A stretch of DNA of 64,000 bases from Sarcina sp034439435 (GCF_034439435.1 NZ_JAPCKJ010000001.1:930001-994000), one strand, 5' to 3'; positions 17,852 through 27,999 are shown, numbered from the stretch's first letter. Notes: a model not told the origin generated them from the sequence alone. Numbers and translations: made by a program.

Positions 17852-18994
17852 TTAAGCTCTTCCGTTCCACTCTTCTAACTTTTTAGCTTTGAATTCTGCA
17901 AAGTATCCGCCATCAATAGCATCTCTTATATCTTCCATAAGCTTATTGTAGAAATATAGGTTGTGAAGAACACATAATCTCATAGCTAACATTTCTTTTG
18001 CTTTGAATAAATGTCTTATATATGCTCTTGTGTAATTTTTACATGCTGGACATTGACATCCTTCATCTATTGGTCTAGCATCTAACTCAAACTTAGCATT
18101 CATTAAGTTTATTTTACCTTCTTTAGTAAACACGTGACCATGTCTTCCATTTCTAGCAGGTAATACACAGTCAAAGAAGTCAACTCCTCTTTCTACTGCT
18201 TCTAATATATTTGATGGAAGACCAACTCCCATTAAATATATTGGCTTATCTTCTGGTAAGTGAGGAACTACAGCATCTATTATTCTGTACATTTCTTCAT
18301 GAGTTTCCCCAACAGCTAAACCACCTATAGCATATCCATCTAAGTCCATTTTTCTTATAGTCTTAGCGTGTTCTATTCTTATATCTTCATAAACTCCACC
18401 TTGGTTAATTCCAAAAAGCATTTGCTCTTTATTAACAGTGTCATCTAATGAGTTTAATCTATCCATTTCATTTTTACATCTTTCAAGCCATCTTGTTGTT
18501 CTTGCAACTGACTTTTCAACATATTCTCTAGTTGATGGATTTGGAATACATTCATCAAAAGCCATAGCTATTGTTGACCCTAAGTTACTTTGTATTTGCA
18601 TACTTTCTTCTGGTCCCATGAATATTTTTCTTCCATCTATGTGTGAGTTAAAATAAACTCCTTCTTCTTTTATCTTTCTCATACTAGCAAGTGAGAAAAC
18701 TTGGAATCCACCTGAATCTGTTAATATTGGTCTATCCCAATTCATAAATTTATGTAATCCACCCATTTGCTTTACAACCTTATCTCCTGGTCTTAAATGT
18801 AAATGGTATGTATTAGAAAGTTCTACTTGACATCCTATTTCTTTTAAATCCATTGAAGAAACTGCACCTTTTATAGCTGCTAAAGTTCCTACATTCATAA
18901 AAACAGGAGTTTGAACTGTACCATGAGGGGTTACAAACTCACCTCTTCTAGCTTTTCCGTCTTTTTTTAAAAGAGTGTATCTTTTTTTAGTCAT
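17852..18994 (-). CDS. tgt: Queuine tRNA-ribosyltransferase
   Basis: Exchanges guanine for preQ1 at the wobble position of GUN-anticodon tRNAs in queuosine synthesis. The product is 380 residues. Seen are LTDSGGFQVFSL (first catalytic Asp region), GINQGGVYEDIR, the second catalytic Asp in DCVLPARNGRHGH, and the zinc site in CQCPACKNY with a later His. It lies 23 bases after queA in the standard ruvA-ruvB-queA-tgt-yajC operon. Confidence 0.97.
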   Translation of the reverse strand: MTKKRYTLLKKDGKARRGEFVTPHGTVQTPVFMNVGTLAAIKGAVSSMDLKEIGCQVELSNTYHLHLRPGDKVVKQMGGLHKFMNWDRPILTDSGGFQVFSLASMRKIKEEGVYFNSHIDGRKIFMGPEESMQIQSNLGSTIAMAFDECIPNPSTREYVEKSVARTTRWLERCKNEMDRLNSLDDTVNKEQMLFGINQGGVYEDIRIEHAKTIRKMDLDGYAIGGLAVGETHEEMYRIIDAVVPHLPEDKPIYLMGVGLPSNILEAVERGVDFFDCVLPARNGRHGHVFTKEGKINLMNAKFELDARPIDEGCQCPACKNYTRAYIRHLFKAKEMLAMRLCVLHNLYFYNKLMEDIRDAIDGGYFAEFKAKKLEEWNGRA

Positions 18995-19017
18995 GAAAAA
19001 AGTCCTTCCTTTTCCTT

Positions 19018-20043
19018 TTATTTTATAAACATTGAATCTCCAAATGAGAAGAATCTGTATTTTTCTTTTACTGCTGTGTTATAAGCATTCATTATGTTCT
19101 CTTGACCAGCTAAAGTAGAAACAAGCATTATTAAAGTTGATTCTGGTAAGTGGAAGTTTGTAATTAAATTATCAACTATTTTGAATTTATATCCTGGATA
19201 TATGAATATATCTGTCCATCCACTTTGTTCTCTAACTCTTCCATTTTCATCTCCAATAGTCTCTAAAGTTCTTGTTGATGTTGTTCCTACTGCTATTACT
19301 CTATTTCCTAATTCCTTAGTTTTATTGATAATGTCAGCATTTTCTTTATCTAAATGATAATATTCTGAGTGCATAACATGATTATTAATATCATCAACCT
19401 TTACTGGTCTAAAAGTTCCAAGACCAACATGTAAAGTTAGATATGCAATGTTAACACCTTTAGCTTTTATTTCTTCTAATAATTCTTCAGTAAAGTGTAA
19501 TCCTGCTGTCGGTGCAGCTGCTGATCCCTTTTCCTTAGAATAAACTGTTTGATATCTTTCTTTATCTTCTAGCTTTTCATGTATGTATGGTGGAAGTGGC
19601 ATTTGACCTAATTCATCTAACACTTGTTCAAATATACCATCATACATGAACTCTATTATTCTATTTCCTTCTTCTCCAATCTCTCTTACTATTGCTTTTA
19701 GCTTTCCTTCACCAAAAGTGAAAACTGTTCCTACTTTAGCTTTTCTACCTGGTTTAGCTAAACATTCCCATTTATCACCTTCAATTCTTTTTAAAAGAAG
19801 AAATTCTATTTTACCACCAGTCTCTTCTTTTTCTCCTATAAGCCTAGCAGGTAACACTCTCGTGTTATTTAAAACTAAAGTATCTCCTTCTTTTAAATAC
19901 TCTAATATATCATGGAATTTTTTATGTTCAATTTCTCCAGTTTCCTTATCTAAAACCATTAACCTTGAAGCATCTCTCTTCTCAAGAGGACACTGTGCTA
20001 TAAGTTCTTCTGGTAAATCAAAATAAAAATCACTTACTTTCAT
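19018..20043 (-). CDS. queA: S-adenosylmethionine:tRNA ribosyltransferase-isomerase
   Basis: Transfers the ribosyl part of SAM to preQ1-modified tRNA to form epoxyqueuosine. The 341-residue protein starts MKVSDFYFDLPEELIAQ and contains the family segments LVLNNTRVLPARL, SAAAPTAGLHFT and TNFHLPESTLIMLVS. It acts directly after Tgt, whose gene follows 23 bases downstream. ruvB is 19 bases upstream. Confidence 0.97.
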   Translation of the reverse strand: MKVSDFYFDLPEELIAQCPLEKRDASRLMVLDKETGEIEHKKFHDILEYLKEGDTLVLNNTRVLPARLIGEKEETGGKIEFLLLKRIEGDKWECLAKPGRKAKVGTVFTFGEGKLKAIVREIGEEGNRIIEFMYDGIFEQVLDELGQMPLPPYIHEKLEDKERYQTVYSKEKGSAAAPTAGLHFTEELLEEIKAKGVNIAYLTLHVGLGTFRPVKVDDINNHVMHSEYYHLDKENADIINKTKELGNRVIAVGTTSTRTLETIGDENGRVREQSGWTDIFIYPGYKFKIVDNLITNFHLPESTLIMLVSTLAGQENIMNAYNTAVKEKYRFFSFGDSMFIK

Positions 20044-20062
20044 TAATTACACCTTCTCTATT

Positions 20063-21103
20063 TTATTTTTCAAATAACGTACATTGTTTAGAATCTATTT
20101 TAGATTCATTAAATTTAACTCTTCCTAAATGTTTATATGCTTTATCTGTGGCCATTCTTCCTCTCGGTGTTCTAACTATAAACCCTTTTTGAAGTAAATA
20201 TGGCTCATAAACATCTTCTATGGTATCTAACTCTTCTCCAACAAAGTATGCTAAGGTTTCTATTCCTACAGGACCTCCATTGAAGTTATCTATTATGGCT
20301 TCTAGAATTCTATTATCAATTCTATCAAAGCCTTCCCCATCAACCTCTAAAAGCTCTAAGGATTTTTTTGCAGCATCTTCTGTAATTTCATTATCATATA
20401 AAACTTCTGCAAAATCTCTTACTCTTTTTAAAAGTCTATTAGCAATTCTCGGAGTTCCCCTTGATCTTTTAGCAATTTCAAAGGCTCCCTCTTTAGTTAT
20501 ATCACAACCTAAAATCTCTGCGCTTCTAACTATTATCTCCTTTAATTGCTCATTAGTGTAATATTCCATGGAACACAAAACCCCAAATCTATCTCTTAAA
20601 GGTGAACTTAACATTCCAATTCTAGTAGTCGCACCTATTAAAGTAAATTTAGGCAAATCTAATCTTATGGATTTACTAGCAGCACCCTTACCAATAATTA
20701 TATCAAGTACATAGTCTTCCATTGCAGGATATAGTATTTCCTCTACACTCCTATTTAATCTATGTATCTCATCAATAAATAAAACATCATTGGTATTTAA
20801 GGTTGTTAATATAGCAGCCAAATCCCCAGCTCTTTCAATTGCAGGGCCTGATGTTATCTTAAGATTCCCACCCATTTCATTAGCTATAATATTAGCCAAT
20901 GTAGTCTTTCCAAGTCCTGGTGGTCCATATAAAATTACATGATCTAAAGCCTCTTCTCTTCTTTGAGCAGCTTTTATGAATATATTTAATCTCTCCTTGA
21001 CCTTGTCTTGCCCTATATATTCATTAATTCTTTCCGGTCTCAAACTATATTCATTAGCCGAATCTATTCCTATCTCATTAGAGGTAACTAACCTTTCACT
21101 CAT
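20063..21103 (-). CDS. ruvB: Holliday junction branch migration helicase RuvB
   Basis: AAA+ motor that, with RuvA, drives branch migration of Holliday junctions. The 346-residue product shows Walker A in GPPGLGKTTLAN, Walker B in VLFIDEIH, sensor 1 in LIGATTRIGMLSSPLRDRFG, and the C-terminal winged helix with RTPRGR. AAGGAGGTG precedes the ATG. It is 13 bases after ruvA. No recognisable LexA box was seen upstream of ruvA. Confidence 0.97.
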   Translation of the reverse strand: MSERLVTSNEIGIDSANEYSLRPERINEYIGQDKVKERLNIFIKAAQRREEALDHVILYGPPGLGKTTLANIIANEMGGNLKITSGPAIERAGDLAAILTTLNTNDVLFIDEIHRLNRSVEEILYPAMEDYVLDIIIGKGAASKSIRLDLPKFTLIGATTRIGMLSSPLRDRFGVLCSMEYYTNEQLKEIIVRSAEILGCDITKEGAFEIAKRSRGTPRIANRLLKRVRDFAEVLYDNEITEDAAKKSLELLEVDGEGFDRIDNRILEAIIDNFNGGPVGIETLAYFVGEELDTIEDVYEPYLLQKGFIVRTPRGRMATDKAYKHLGRVKFNESKIDSKQCTLFEK

Positions 21104-21116
21104 TTAATTACACCTC

Positions 21117-21722
21117 CTAACGCATTAAAAGCTTTAAAGACTCCTTTATCATATTTTCTAAAGATAATGTCTTATCGATTTTTTCTAAAGCTTTTTGAGC
21201 TTCTTTTTCTGTATATCCTAATGCAACTAAAGCACTTAATGTCTCATTTATATTGAAACTATAGTCAGTATTATCATCAATACCTTCTATTAATTGTCCC
21301 TCTTCTGAAACAAGTTCATCTGGTTTTAATTTATCCTTAAGCTCTAAAATAATTCTTTGAGCTGTTTTCTTTCCTATACCAGGTGCTCTTGTTATATGCT
21401 TTTCATCACCCATCATTATTGCATACTTCAAATTATTTACAGTACTTATTGATAAAAGTGATAAAGCTGCCTTAGCCCCTACTCCATTTATGGACAATAA
21501 AAGCTTAAACATTTCTAACTCTTCTTTTGTTGTAAAGCCATATAATCCTATAAAATCTTCTCTAACTATTTGCTCCAGATAAAGTAATACCTCTTCTGAA
21601 ACCTTAGGCATATTAGAAATTGTATTTCCAGAAGTGAAAATTTTATATCCTATATTATTTAACTCTATTACAACATAATCCTTATTTATTCCTTGAAATT
21701 GACCTCTTATATATTCGTACAT
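21117..21722 (-). CDS. ruvA: Holliday junction DNA-binding protein RuvA
   Basis: Tetrameric junction-binding protein that loads RuvB. The frame is open 28 codons upstream, but MYEYIRGQ is the family start and TAGGAGC lies just before that ATG, giving 201 residues. Domains: OB fold (1-62), two helix-hairpin-helix motifs (about 70-140, with INGVGAKAALSLL and APGIGKKTAQRI), and a C-terminal three-helix RuvB-binding domain (about 155-201, ALVALGYTEKEAQKAL). It is the first gene of the ruvAB-queA-tgt-yajC operon. Confidence 0.96.
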   Translation of the reverse strand: MYEYIRGQFQGINKDYVVIELNNIGYKIFTSGNTISNMPKVSEEVLLYLEQIVREDFIGLYGFTTKEELEMFKLLLSINGVGAKAALSLLSISTVNNLKYAIMMGDEKHITRAPGIGKKTAQRIILELKDKLKPDELVSEEGQLIEGIDDNTDYSFNINETLSALVALGYTEKEAQKALEKIDKTLSLENMIKESLKLLMR

Positions 21723-21872
21723 AATAATGCTCCTATGTATAATAAGTTCTTTAAATCTATATAATACTTTAACATGAAGAGGGAATATTATCAATGAATT
21801 CAACAAAATTTACTATTCATTAAAGACCCCTTAACCACTCTATTTTTCAAGGTTACAGTTTTATTTAATAAA

Positions 21873-21905
21873 TAAAAAAAGCCATATCTAAATAAGATAC
21901 AGCCA
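21873..21905 (-). terminator. Terminator after the BofC-like gene
   Basis: On the minus strand, GGCTGTATCT pairs with AGATATGGCT through several G-U pairs and is followed by a run of seven T. The stem is complete only on this strand, which fixes the direction. A second 10-bp inverted repeat (21982-21991 / 22015-22024) lies just before it. Confidence 0.75.
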
Positions 21906-22035
21906 TTAATCTACAGAATTATTATCTTCCTATATTATAGGATATATTAATTTTTAAAATACTTAAACTAACTTTACTATTAAGTGATAATATGTTTATA
22001 AATAAAGAAACTAAATTATCACTTTTATTAATTTC

Positions 22036-22629
22036 TTAGCTTATATAATTTGTTACTTCTTCTTCACATTCTTCTCTTGTATCATATTTCTTTTCAAAGT
22101 TACTTATCTTCTCTCTATCTACTTCTGGTAAATCATCTATTTTCTTCGTACTAACATCTTCTGGATTTTCGATAAAAGGTCTTCCATCTTCTCCAGCCTT
22201 AAATATTGCTATGTATCCTTCTTTTTCGCCAATATAATATTTTCCAGCGTCTAAAATTCCCATGTCATTTAAAAATATTGCTTCTTCTGAGTTAGATGAA
22301 ACTAATTTATAACCATCTTTTTCTACAGCTGAAATAAGCTCATCTAGATTTTGCTCTTTAATTTCTTCATTCTTAATCATCTCTCCAATAGTAGTTTTAT
22401 AATCAACTACGACATGATCATCTAAGGTTCTTCTTGTAAAGATTACGTCCATATCCGCCGCTAAAACTTCACCATCTTTTTTTTCTGTAATCTTCATATT
22501 AGTTTGTTGAACTTTTTTATTATTATAGAAATAAGCTATCATATAACTGCTTGAAAATATAAATATACCCAAAAGAATAAATATTAAAGTTTTCATTTTG
22601 TTGTTATTTTTTATATTACTGAAATTCAT
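22036..22629 (-). CDS. Membrane-anchored protein with BofC-like C-terminal region
   Basis: The 197-residue product has a short basic N-terminus, one hydrophobic segment at about 13-34 and an otherwise acidic outer part. The C-terminal part, with KYYIGEKEGYIAIFK and KIDDLPEVDREKI, resembles the C-terminal domain of BofC, the forespore protein that restrains the SpoIVB protease during sigma-K activation, but the match is by eye and weak. The middle (about 75-115) has a repeated DExIK-type helical character. GAGGTGATGGT precedes the ATG. It forms a single-gene unit ending in the terminator at 21873-21905. It could instead be an unrelated secreted regulatory protein. Confidence 0.5.
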   Translation of the reverse strand: MNFSNIKNNNKMKTLIFILLGIFIFSSSYMIAYFYNNKKVQQTNMKITEKKDGEVLAADMDVIFTRRTLDDHVVVDYKTTIGEMIKNEEIKEQNLDELISAVEKDGYKLVSSNSEEAIFLNDMGILDAGKYYIGEKEGYIAIFKAGEDGRPFIENPEDVSTKKIDDLPEVDREKISNFEKKYDTREECEEEVTNYIS

Positions 22630-22774
22630 ACCATCACCTCATTGGTGATTATTGACATTATTCCTATTTTTATACATATTATTTTTCTTTTATATAAATC
22701 TTCTATAATACATATATTATCTTCAAATATAAAAAGGGAGTGATTATATTTCACTCCCCTAAAATCACTTGCTA

Positions 22775-25700
22775 TTAAGCAGCATTATTCTTTTTCTTTT
22801 TTAATACAACTAATCCACCAACTGTTAAGACTGTTCCCATAGTAGCCACAACACCTGTTCCAAATGGCATACCTGTGTTAGGTAAGTTGTCACCATTACC
22901 AGGATTCTCTGGGTTTTCTGGTTGTTCTGGATTTTCCGGATCAACAGTTGTGTCTTCACCTTTAGCTAATAAAGTAGATAAATCAGTTATAGGATTTATT
23001 CCATTTTCTTTCCAATGGTTTGTCATTTCATCTCTTATAACTAAGTTTGTATCTACAACATTCTTAGCAGCTGAGAAGTCATATGAATCTCCACCAACAG
23101 CCATGAAATCATTAGTAACAACTGTATAATACTTATCTTCTTCTATTTTAGTTCCATCTGCTAATCTAACAGAAGTTATCTTTTCTCCTCTTTCAGCATC
23201 AGGAGTGTACCAAACTTTAACTCCAGCATGTTGTCCCCATCCGAAGTTTTCTGGCTCTATTCCATGTTCTAAAACTTTTATTATATCTGAACCCTTCATT
23301 TCCATTGTAACTAAAGTATTATCAAATGGAAGTATTGTGTACATATCTCCAACTGTAACTGTTCCAGCCATTAAAGGTGCTCTAACTCCACCACCATTAG
23401 TTATTGCTATATCAGCATCAACTATTTGTCTCATAGCCTCTGCCACAGTTGCTCCCATAGGACTAACTCCAGTGTCTCTATCATGAGGTAAATCAACTGG
23501 TAAATCAGCAACCTTTTCTTTCATTATAGGACCTAACTCAGCATTGTATTTAGCTAATATATCTTCCATAGTCTTATCAACTGGAAGAGTATCTTTTCTC
23601 TTAGAAATATCATCAAGTTTAGTTGTAACAACTAATTCATCATTATAATCAAATTTTAAATTAACATAACCTAAGTTTCTACCATTTTTATAAGCTTGTA
23701 TAATAGGTACACCATTAACTGTACCCTCAACCTTTTGATGGCTATGAGCTGATATTATAGCATCAACCCCTGGAACCTTAGCTATATCAACAACCTCACC
23801 AGTTATTTCTCCAGTTTCTCTATTTTGTTCACTTCCTAAATGGCTTAAAACAACAACAGCATCTACATTTTCTACATTTTCTAGGTAATCAACCCAAATT
23901 TCTGTAGCTTCTACTGGATCCTTAAACTCTAAATGAGCAACATTGTCTGGTTTAGTCTTATATGCAGTTTCAGGAGTAGCAAGTCCTATAAATCCAACTT
24001 TCTTTCCTTCTCTTTCAATAACACCATAAGGTTTAGACCACTCAACTGGCTCTCCAGTTTCTTTTTCATATATATTTGATGCTAAGAAATCAAATTCTCC
24101 AACCTTAGCCCAATCAGGTATATATTCATATCCCCAGTCAAACTCATGATTACCTACTGCTGAGAAATCTAATCCTATTTCTCTAAGCATTGCAGTAACT
24201 GGCTCTCCTTTAAGAAGGTTTGACATAGCACTTCCCTGATAAATATCTCCACCTGTAACAACTATAGTATTCGGATTTTCACCTTTTACTCTCTTTATTT
24301 CTCCAACTAATTTAGCAGCTCCAACCTCACTCTTAGATTCCTCTAAAGTACCATGGAAATCATTAAAAGTAACTATTGGTATTTCAACTTCCTTAGTTCC
24401 TAAAGCTTCTAATACATCATTCCAAGTTACAGATTTAACGTTTGGAGTTCTTCCATCTTCTGATACAGGTATTTTTATTTTACCTTCATTTATAAGCTTA
24501 ACAGCTAAATCTCTTTGCTCTGAATCCCAATCGTTCCCTGTAATCTTCCAGTTATTATCAACGTTTTTAGTAACTTTTCCACCTTTTACATTTTGGATGT
24601 AATCAACTATTAAGTCTCTCATATCTGATATAGGATCATTGTTTGTATCATATATCTTTTCATGTTGACCTTCATCCATAATTCCAGCAGCTAAACCTGA
24701 GTTATATCTATAATCATTTACTGTTAAGTAAAGTACATCTGAATCTTCAACCACCTTACCATCTTTCTCGAATCTTAAATTTTCAATTCTTTGACCTGGC
24801 TCTTTAGATATGTTTATTTCATAAGTTATTCCATCAAACATATCATATTTATACATTCTAATATCTTCATTGAAAGATACTGTTAAATCGCCTTCTTTAT
24901 AAGTATTATAATATTCAGCATTTTCTTCCATATATTTTTTAAGTTGTTTTCCAGTTGTCTTTATAGTATATAATTTATTATCATATCTATAAATCTTTGA
25001 AATATCTGCTTTGCTTATATTTCCTTCATAAAGATTTGATGAAGCACTAAATAAAGCTGCTCCTGAAACATGATAAACATTATCTGGATTTATATCTTTT
25101 GATTCTAAGTGCTTTCTACTATTATATAATTGTACTTCATTTATGAAATCAGTTATACCTTGATCTTCAACTAAAGATTGTGGTATATCTTTTATTTCAT
25201 TTTTATCAGCAAGGTTTCCATCAACCATTTGACCAACCGGTGCTGTTGCATCAGCTATAGCTGTATTATGGAAATTAGCAAGTAAATCATTTAATTTTTG
25301 ATCTTCTGCTACCCCTTTTGTACTTAATAATTTAGATTTTTTATCTACAACTTCTACATCTTCTCCATTTTTTCTAACAGTTAATTCTACTTGAGAAACA
25401 TATTGTCCATTACTTGAAGGTTGAGTTACAATAGCATTTCCGATTTCTTTTCCTTGTTCAGTTGAATGGCTATGCCCTGCTAGTATTGCAGAAACCTCTG
25501 GATTTTGCTCAGCTATTGCTCTAGCACTATCTCCATCACCATACTCACTCTCTATTCCAACGTGTGAAACTACAGCGTACACATCTGCTCCACCTTCTGG
25601 TCTAGACTCTATTTCATCTATTACGAAACCAACTTCATCTGCTGGATTTTTAGCTTCATATCCTTTTAAGTTTTCAGAATCCCATTTCATTATGTGAGGA

Positions 25701-26293
25701 CTTACAACACCGATTAGAGCAACTTCAACTCCATCTAGTTCTTTAGTTGTGTACCCTTTGTAAACTCTCTCTCCATCTTTATAAAGATTTGCACATAATA
25801 CATCTAAATTATCATTAGCTTGACTTACCACATTATTTAGATTGTCCATTCCATAGTTAAATTCATGATTTCCTAAAGAGAAAACATCATATCCTATAGC
25901 ATTCATTCCAGTAATCATAGGATTAGGACCATCTTTAAATAAGTGATTAAAGTTTCCTTGTATAGTGTCTCCATTATCAACAACTATTGTGTTAGGATTT
26001 TCTTTTCTAGCATTATTAACCAAAGTAGATATTTGATTTAATCCACCATCAGCTTTTTGATTACTAGCATACTCATAATTCATAAATTTACCATGAAGAT
26101 CTGATGTACCTAAAATTTGAATAGTTACATCACCTTCATTTACATTAGTGTTCACCACTTCATTCTTCTCTAAGTTTTCTGGTGCTAAATTTTCAGTAGC
26201 TTTTACAGTAGTTAACGGTGATGCAATACCAAAAATCATGGACGTGGCCACTGCTAATGCTGTAAATTTCTTTTCCCTTACTTTTTTAAGCAT
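22775..26293 (-). CDS. Cell-wall-anchored double 5'-nucleotidase/cyclic phosphodiesterase (YfkN-like)
   Basis: Secreted metallophosphoesterase of 1172 residues with two full UshA/CpdB-type modules. Order: signal peptide (1-about 32), first metallophosphatase (about 55-300, with GTSDLHGKF, GNHEFNYG, GHSH), first nucleotide-binding domain (to about 600), second metallophosphatase (about 640-870, with FNDFHGTLE, GNHEFDWG, SAHSHQK), second nucleotide-binding domain (about 930-1090, with TNGGGVRAPL), a Pro/Glu/Asn-rich linker, sortase signal LPNTG at 1137, a hydrophobic segment and a KKKK tail. The layout is that of Bacillus YfkN, which cleaves 2',3'-cyclic nucleotides and 5'-nucleotides. It should work outside the cell to free nucleosides and phosphate. 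GGGGGA precedes the ATG. Confidence 0.9.
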   Translation of the reverse strand: MLKKVREKKFTALAVATSMIFGIASPLTTVKATENLAPENLEKNEVVNTNVNEGDVTIQILGTSDLHGKFMNYEYASNQKADGGLNQISTLVNNARKENPNTIVVDNGDTIQGNFNHLFKDGPNPMITGMNAIGYDVFSLGNHEFNYGMDNLNNVVSQANDNLDVLCANLYKDGERVYKGYTTKELDGVEVALIGVVSPHIMKWDSENLKGYEAKNPADEVGFVIDEIESRPEGGADVYAVVSHVGIESEYGDGDSARAIAEQNPEVSAILAGHSHSTEQGKEIGNAIVTQPSSNGQYVSQVELTVRKNGEDVEVVDKKSKLLSTKGVAEDQKLNDLLANFHNTAIADATAPVGQMVDGNLADKNEIKDIPQSLVEDQGITDFINEVQLYNSRKHLESKDINPDNVYHVSGAALFSASSNLYEGNISKADISKIYRYDNKLYTIKTTGKQLKKYMEENAEYYNTYKEGDLTVSFNEDIRMYKYDMFDGITYEINISKEPGQRIENLRFEKDGKVVEDSDVLYLTVNDYRYNSGLAAGIMDEGQHEKIYDTNNDPISDMRDLIVDYIQNVKGGKVTKNVDNNWKITGNDWDSEQRDLAVKLINEGKIKIPVSEDGRTPNVKSVTWNDVLEALGTKEVEIPIVTFNDFHGTLEESKSEVGAAKLVGEIKRVKGENPNTIVVTGGDIYQGSAMSNLLKGEPVTAMLREIGLDFSAVGNHEFDWGYEYIPDWAKVGEFDFLASNIYEKETGEPVEWSKPYGVIEREGKKVGFIGLATPETAYKTKPDNVAHLEFKDPVEATEIWVDYLENVENVDAVVVLSHLGSEQNRETGEITGEVVDIAKVPGVDAIISAHSHQKVEGTVNGVPIIQAYKNGRNLGYVNLKFDYNDELVVTTKLDDISKRKDTLPVDKTMEDILAKYNAELGPIMKEKVADLPVDLPHDRDTGVSPMGATVAEAMRQIVDADIAITNGGGVRAPLMAGTVTVGDMYTILPFDNTLVTMEMKGSDIIKVLEHGIEPENFGWGQHAGVKVWYTPDAERGEKITSVRLADGTKIEEDKYYTVVTNDFMAVGGDSYDFSAAKNVVDTNLVIRDEMTNHWKENGINPITDLSTLLAKGEDTTVDPENPEQPENPENPGNGDNLPNTGMPFGTGVVATMGTVLTVGGLVVLKKKKNNAA

Positions 26294-26501
26294 ATTTTTC
26301 CCCCTAATTTAGTTTACTATTGTTATAAAAGTAAATTTTATACAATATGTATTGTACATTATTTTACGAATATTTTTCAATCTTTTATTGTTAAATATCC
26401 GTTAACTTTATTTAACTTTTTTACCATAATATTAATCGTTAAATAAATCATATGCTTAAATACTTTTAATATTTTTGTTTAAATCCTTTAAATATAAAAA
26501 A

Positions 26502-26529
26502 AGCAGTAAAGTTTTTTTGCTTTACTGCC
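26502..26529 (-). terminator. Terminator of the tyrosine phosphatase gene
   Basis: Stem AGCAGTAAAG / CTTTACTGCC with a T7 loop on the plus strand; the minus strand continues into a T-run. It lies 62 bases past the stop. Confidence 0.75.
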
Positions 26530-26591
26530 TTTTATATAACCCTTTATTCTTTTTTAAATCTAGTATTTTAACTTCTATTTTCTTATAAGAA

Positions 26592-27590
26592 TTAATATAA
26601 ATACTGATTTCTTAAAAACTCTATTTTTTCCTTATTTAGTCCATACTCTTTTAAAAAATATGTTTCATAACTACCATAGGTTTCCTTTATTCTATTTAAA
26701 CTTAATTCTATAAATTTCTTTTTCACACCTAAAATATTTTCTATTAATTCCTTTATATTTTCATTGGATATATGTTTTTCATACGCTTGAAGTATTCTAT
26801 GATTTTCTCCTTTTCTATATTCATTGCTTAGCATATAATCTTCTATTACCTTTTTCTCTGACACACCTAAAAGTAATAATATTAAGGCTGACCCTAATCC
26901 AGTTCTATCCTTTCCTGATGTACAATGCTGTAAGATAGCTAAATTTTTAGGATTTTCTATTGTTTTAATAAGTTCTTTAAAAGCTAAATTATTTAAAGGC
27001 ATCTCAATATATCCATCCATCAATATTTTTTCAGGTGGTTCTTGATTACTATTTTTTGATAATATACCTTTTAAATAAGATTCCATATTTAAGTTTTGAT
27101 TATCTAAATTTCTCATAGCAGATATATTTATATTTTTTGTACCTTCAACATTTCTGTCTGGACTTAGTTTAACTTCTTCCAATGATCTATAATCAAAAAT
27201 ATACTTTATGCCTAAAGTATTGAAATATTCTAAATCCTCTCCTTTTAATTTATTTAACGCTTCTGAACGATAGAACAATCCCCATTTAACCTTTCTTCCA
27301 TCATTAGTTTCATATCCACCTAAATCTCTAAAATTACAAAACTTTTTAAATGGCAAAAGTCTTTCTGCTAAAATCAACTCTTCATCTTCACATTTTATGA
27401 AATAAAAAGTTCTATTTTTAGGATCTGGATCCTTAAATTCAAGCTCATTTTCTTTTTCTATATGTTTAATAAATTTTAATTCTCCATCTATCTTCTCTGA
27501 ATAATATAAAGTACCAGTAACTTCTTTATTTAATGTTATCTTTAATAAATCCTTAGAGATTCTTATTAAATTTCCATTCAAACTTTTCAT
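26592..27590 (-). CDS. Protein tyrosine/serine phosphatase (LipA/PtpB-like family)
   Basis: The 332-residue product carries the signature HCTSGKDRTG (about residues 222-231), the Cys-x5-Arg loop of tyrosine phosphatases with the Lys-Asp pair typical of the bacterial PtpB/LipA group. The entry motif NFRDLGGY is near residue 86. The first about 75 residues look like a small beta domain that precedes the catalytic part in this family. Substrates may be phosphotyrosine, phosphoserine or phosphoinositides; none is shown here. No signal peptide is seen. It is a single-gene unit, with GGAGATG ten bases before the ATG. Confidence 0.85.
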   Translation of the reverse strand: MKSLNGNLIRISKDLLKITLNKEVTGTLYYSEKIDGELKFIKHIEKENELEFKDPDPKNRTFYFIKCEDEELILAERLLPFKKFCNFRDLGGYETNDGRKVKWGLFYRSEALNKLKGEDLEYFNTLGIKYIFDYRSLEEVKLSPDRNVEGTKNINISAMRNLDNQNLNMESYLKGILSKNSNQEPPEKILMDGYIEMPLNNLAFKELIKTIENPKNLAILQHCTSGKDRTGLGSALILLLLGVSEKKVIEDYMLSNEYRKGENHRILQAYEKHISNENIKELIENILGVKKKFIELSLNRIKETYGSYETYFLKEYGLNKEKIEFLRNQYLY

Positions 27591-27915
27591 AAAATATCAT
27601 CTCCTCATATAACCATATTTCTTTTTTTAATTATACTACTTATTTTTTTCAATTGTTAACTTTCTATAATACTCTATTTTTTCTTTGTTTTTATAAATAC
27701 GAAAGTTTTTTTTACAAAGAGTTAATATTTTTCCATATTATGTATGTTAAAATATTGTTATATTATTTAACTATTAATGTATTTATATATACAAAATTCT
27801 ATTAAGGTTTTACTTTATATAATTAAAAGATACTTTTTAATATAGTAATAAGTAAATTAGATTTAGAGCAAAAAATCCAATTAAGTTTAATTTTATTTAT
27901 ACTTAAGGAGGGCAT

Positions 27916-27999
27916 ATGGAATTATTATTTATATTAACTTTTTTAATAATGCTTATAACAGCTTTTTCAACCTCATTAAAAGAGACTAAGAAAAACTAA
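27916..27999 (+). CDS. 27-residue single-span membrane peptide
   Basis: A very short frame with a strong ribosome site (AAGGAGGG, five bases before the ATG). The peptide is MELLFILTFLIMLITAFSTS followed by the polar tail LKETKKN: one hydrophobic span and a basic end. It lies alone in 969 bases that hold no other long frame, and its message would end at the long hairpin at 28051-28120. The layout resembles type I toxin peptides and small regulatory membrane peptides. It is not next to kdpA, so KdpF is unlikely. I do not recognise the family. Confidence 0.55.
   Translation: MELLFILTFLIMLITAFSTSLKETKKN

Noticed and set aside
21723..21806. 28-codon N-terminal extension of RuvA
   Set aside because: The ribosome site and family start place initiation at 21722; the extension is not RuvA-like.
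27916..27999. KdpF potassium-ATPase peptide
   Set aside because: No kdpABC genes follow and the peptide lacks the KdpF end sequence.
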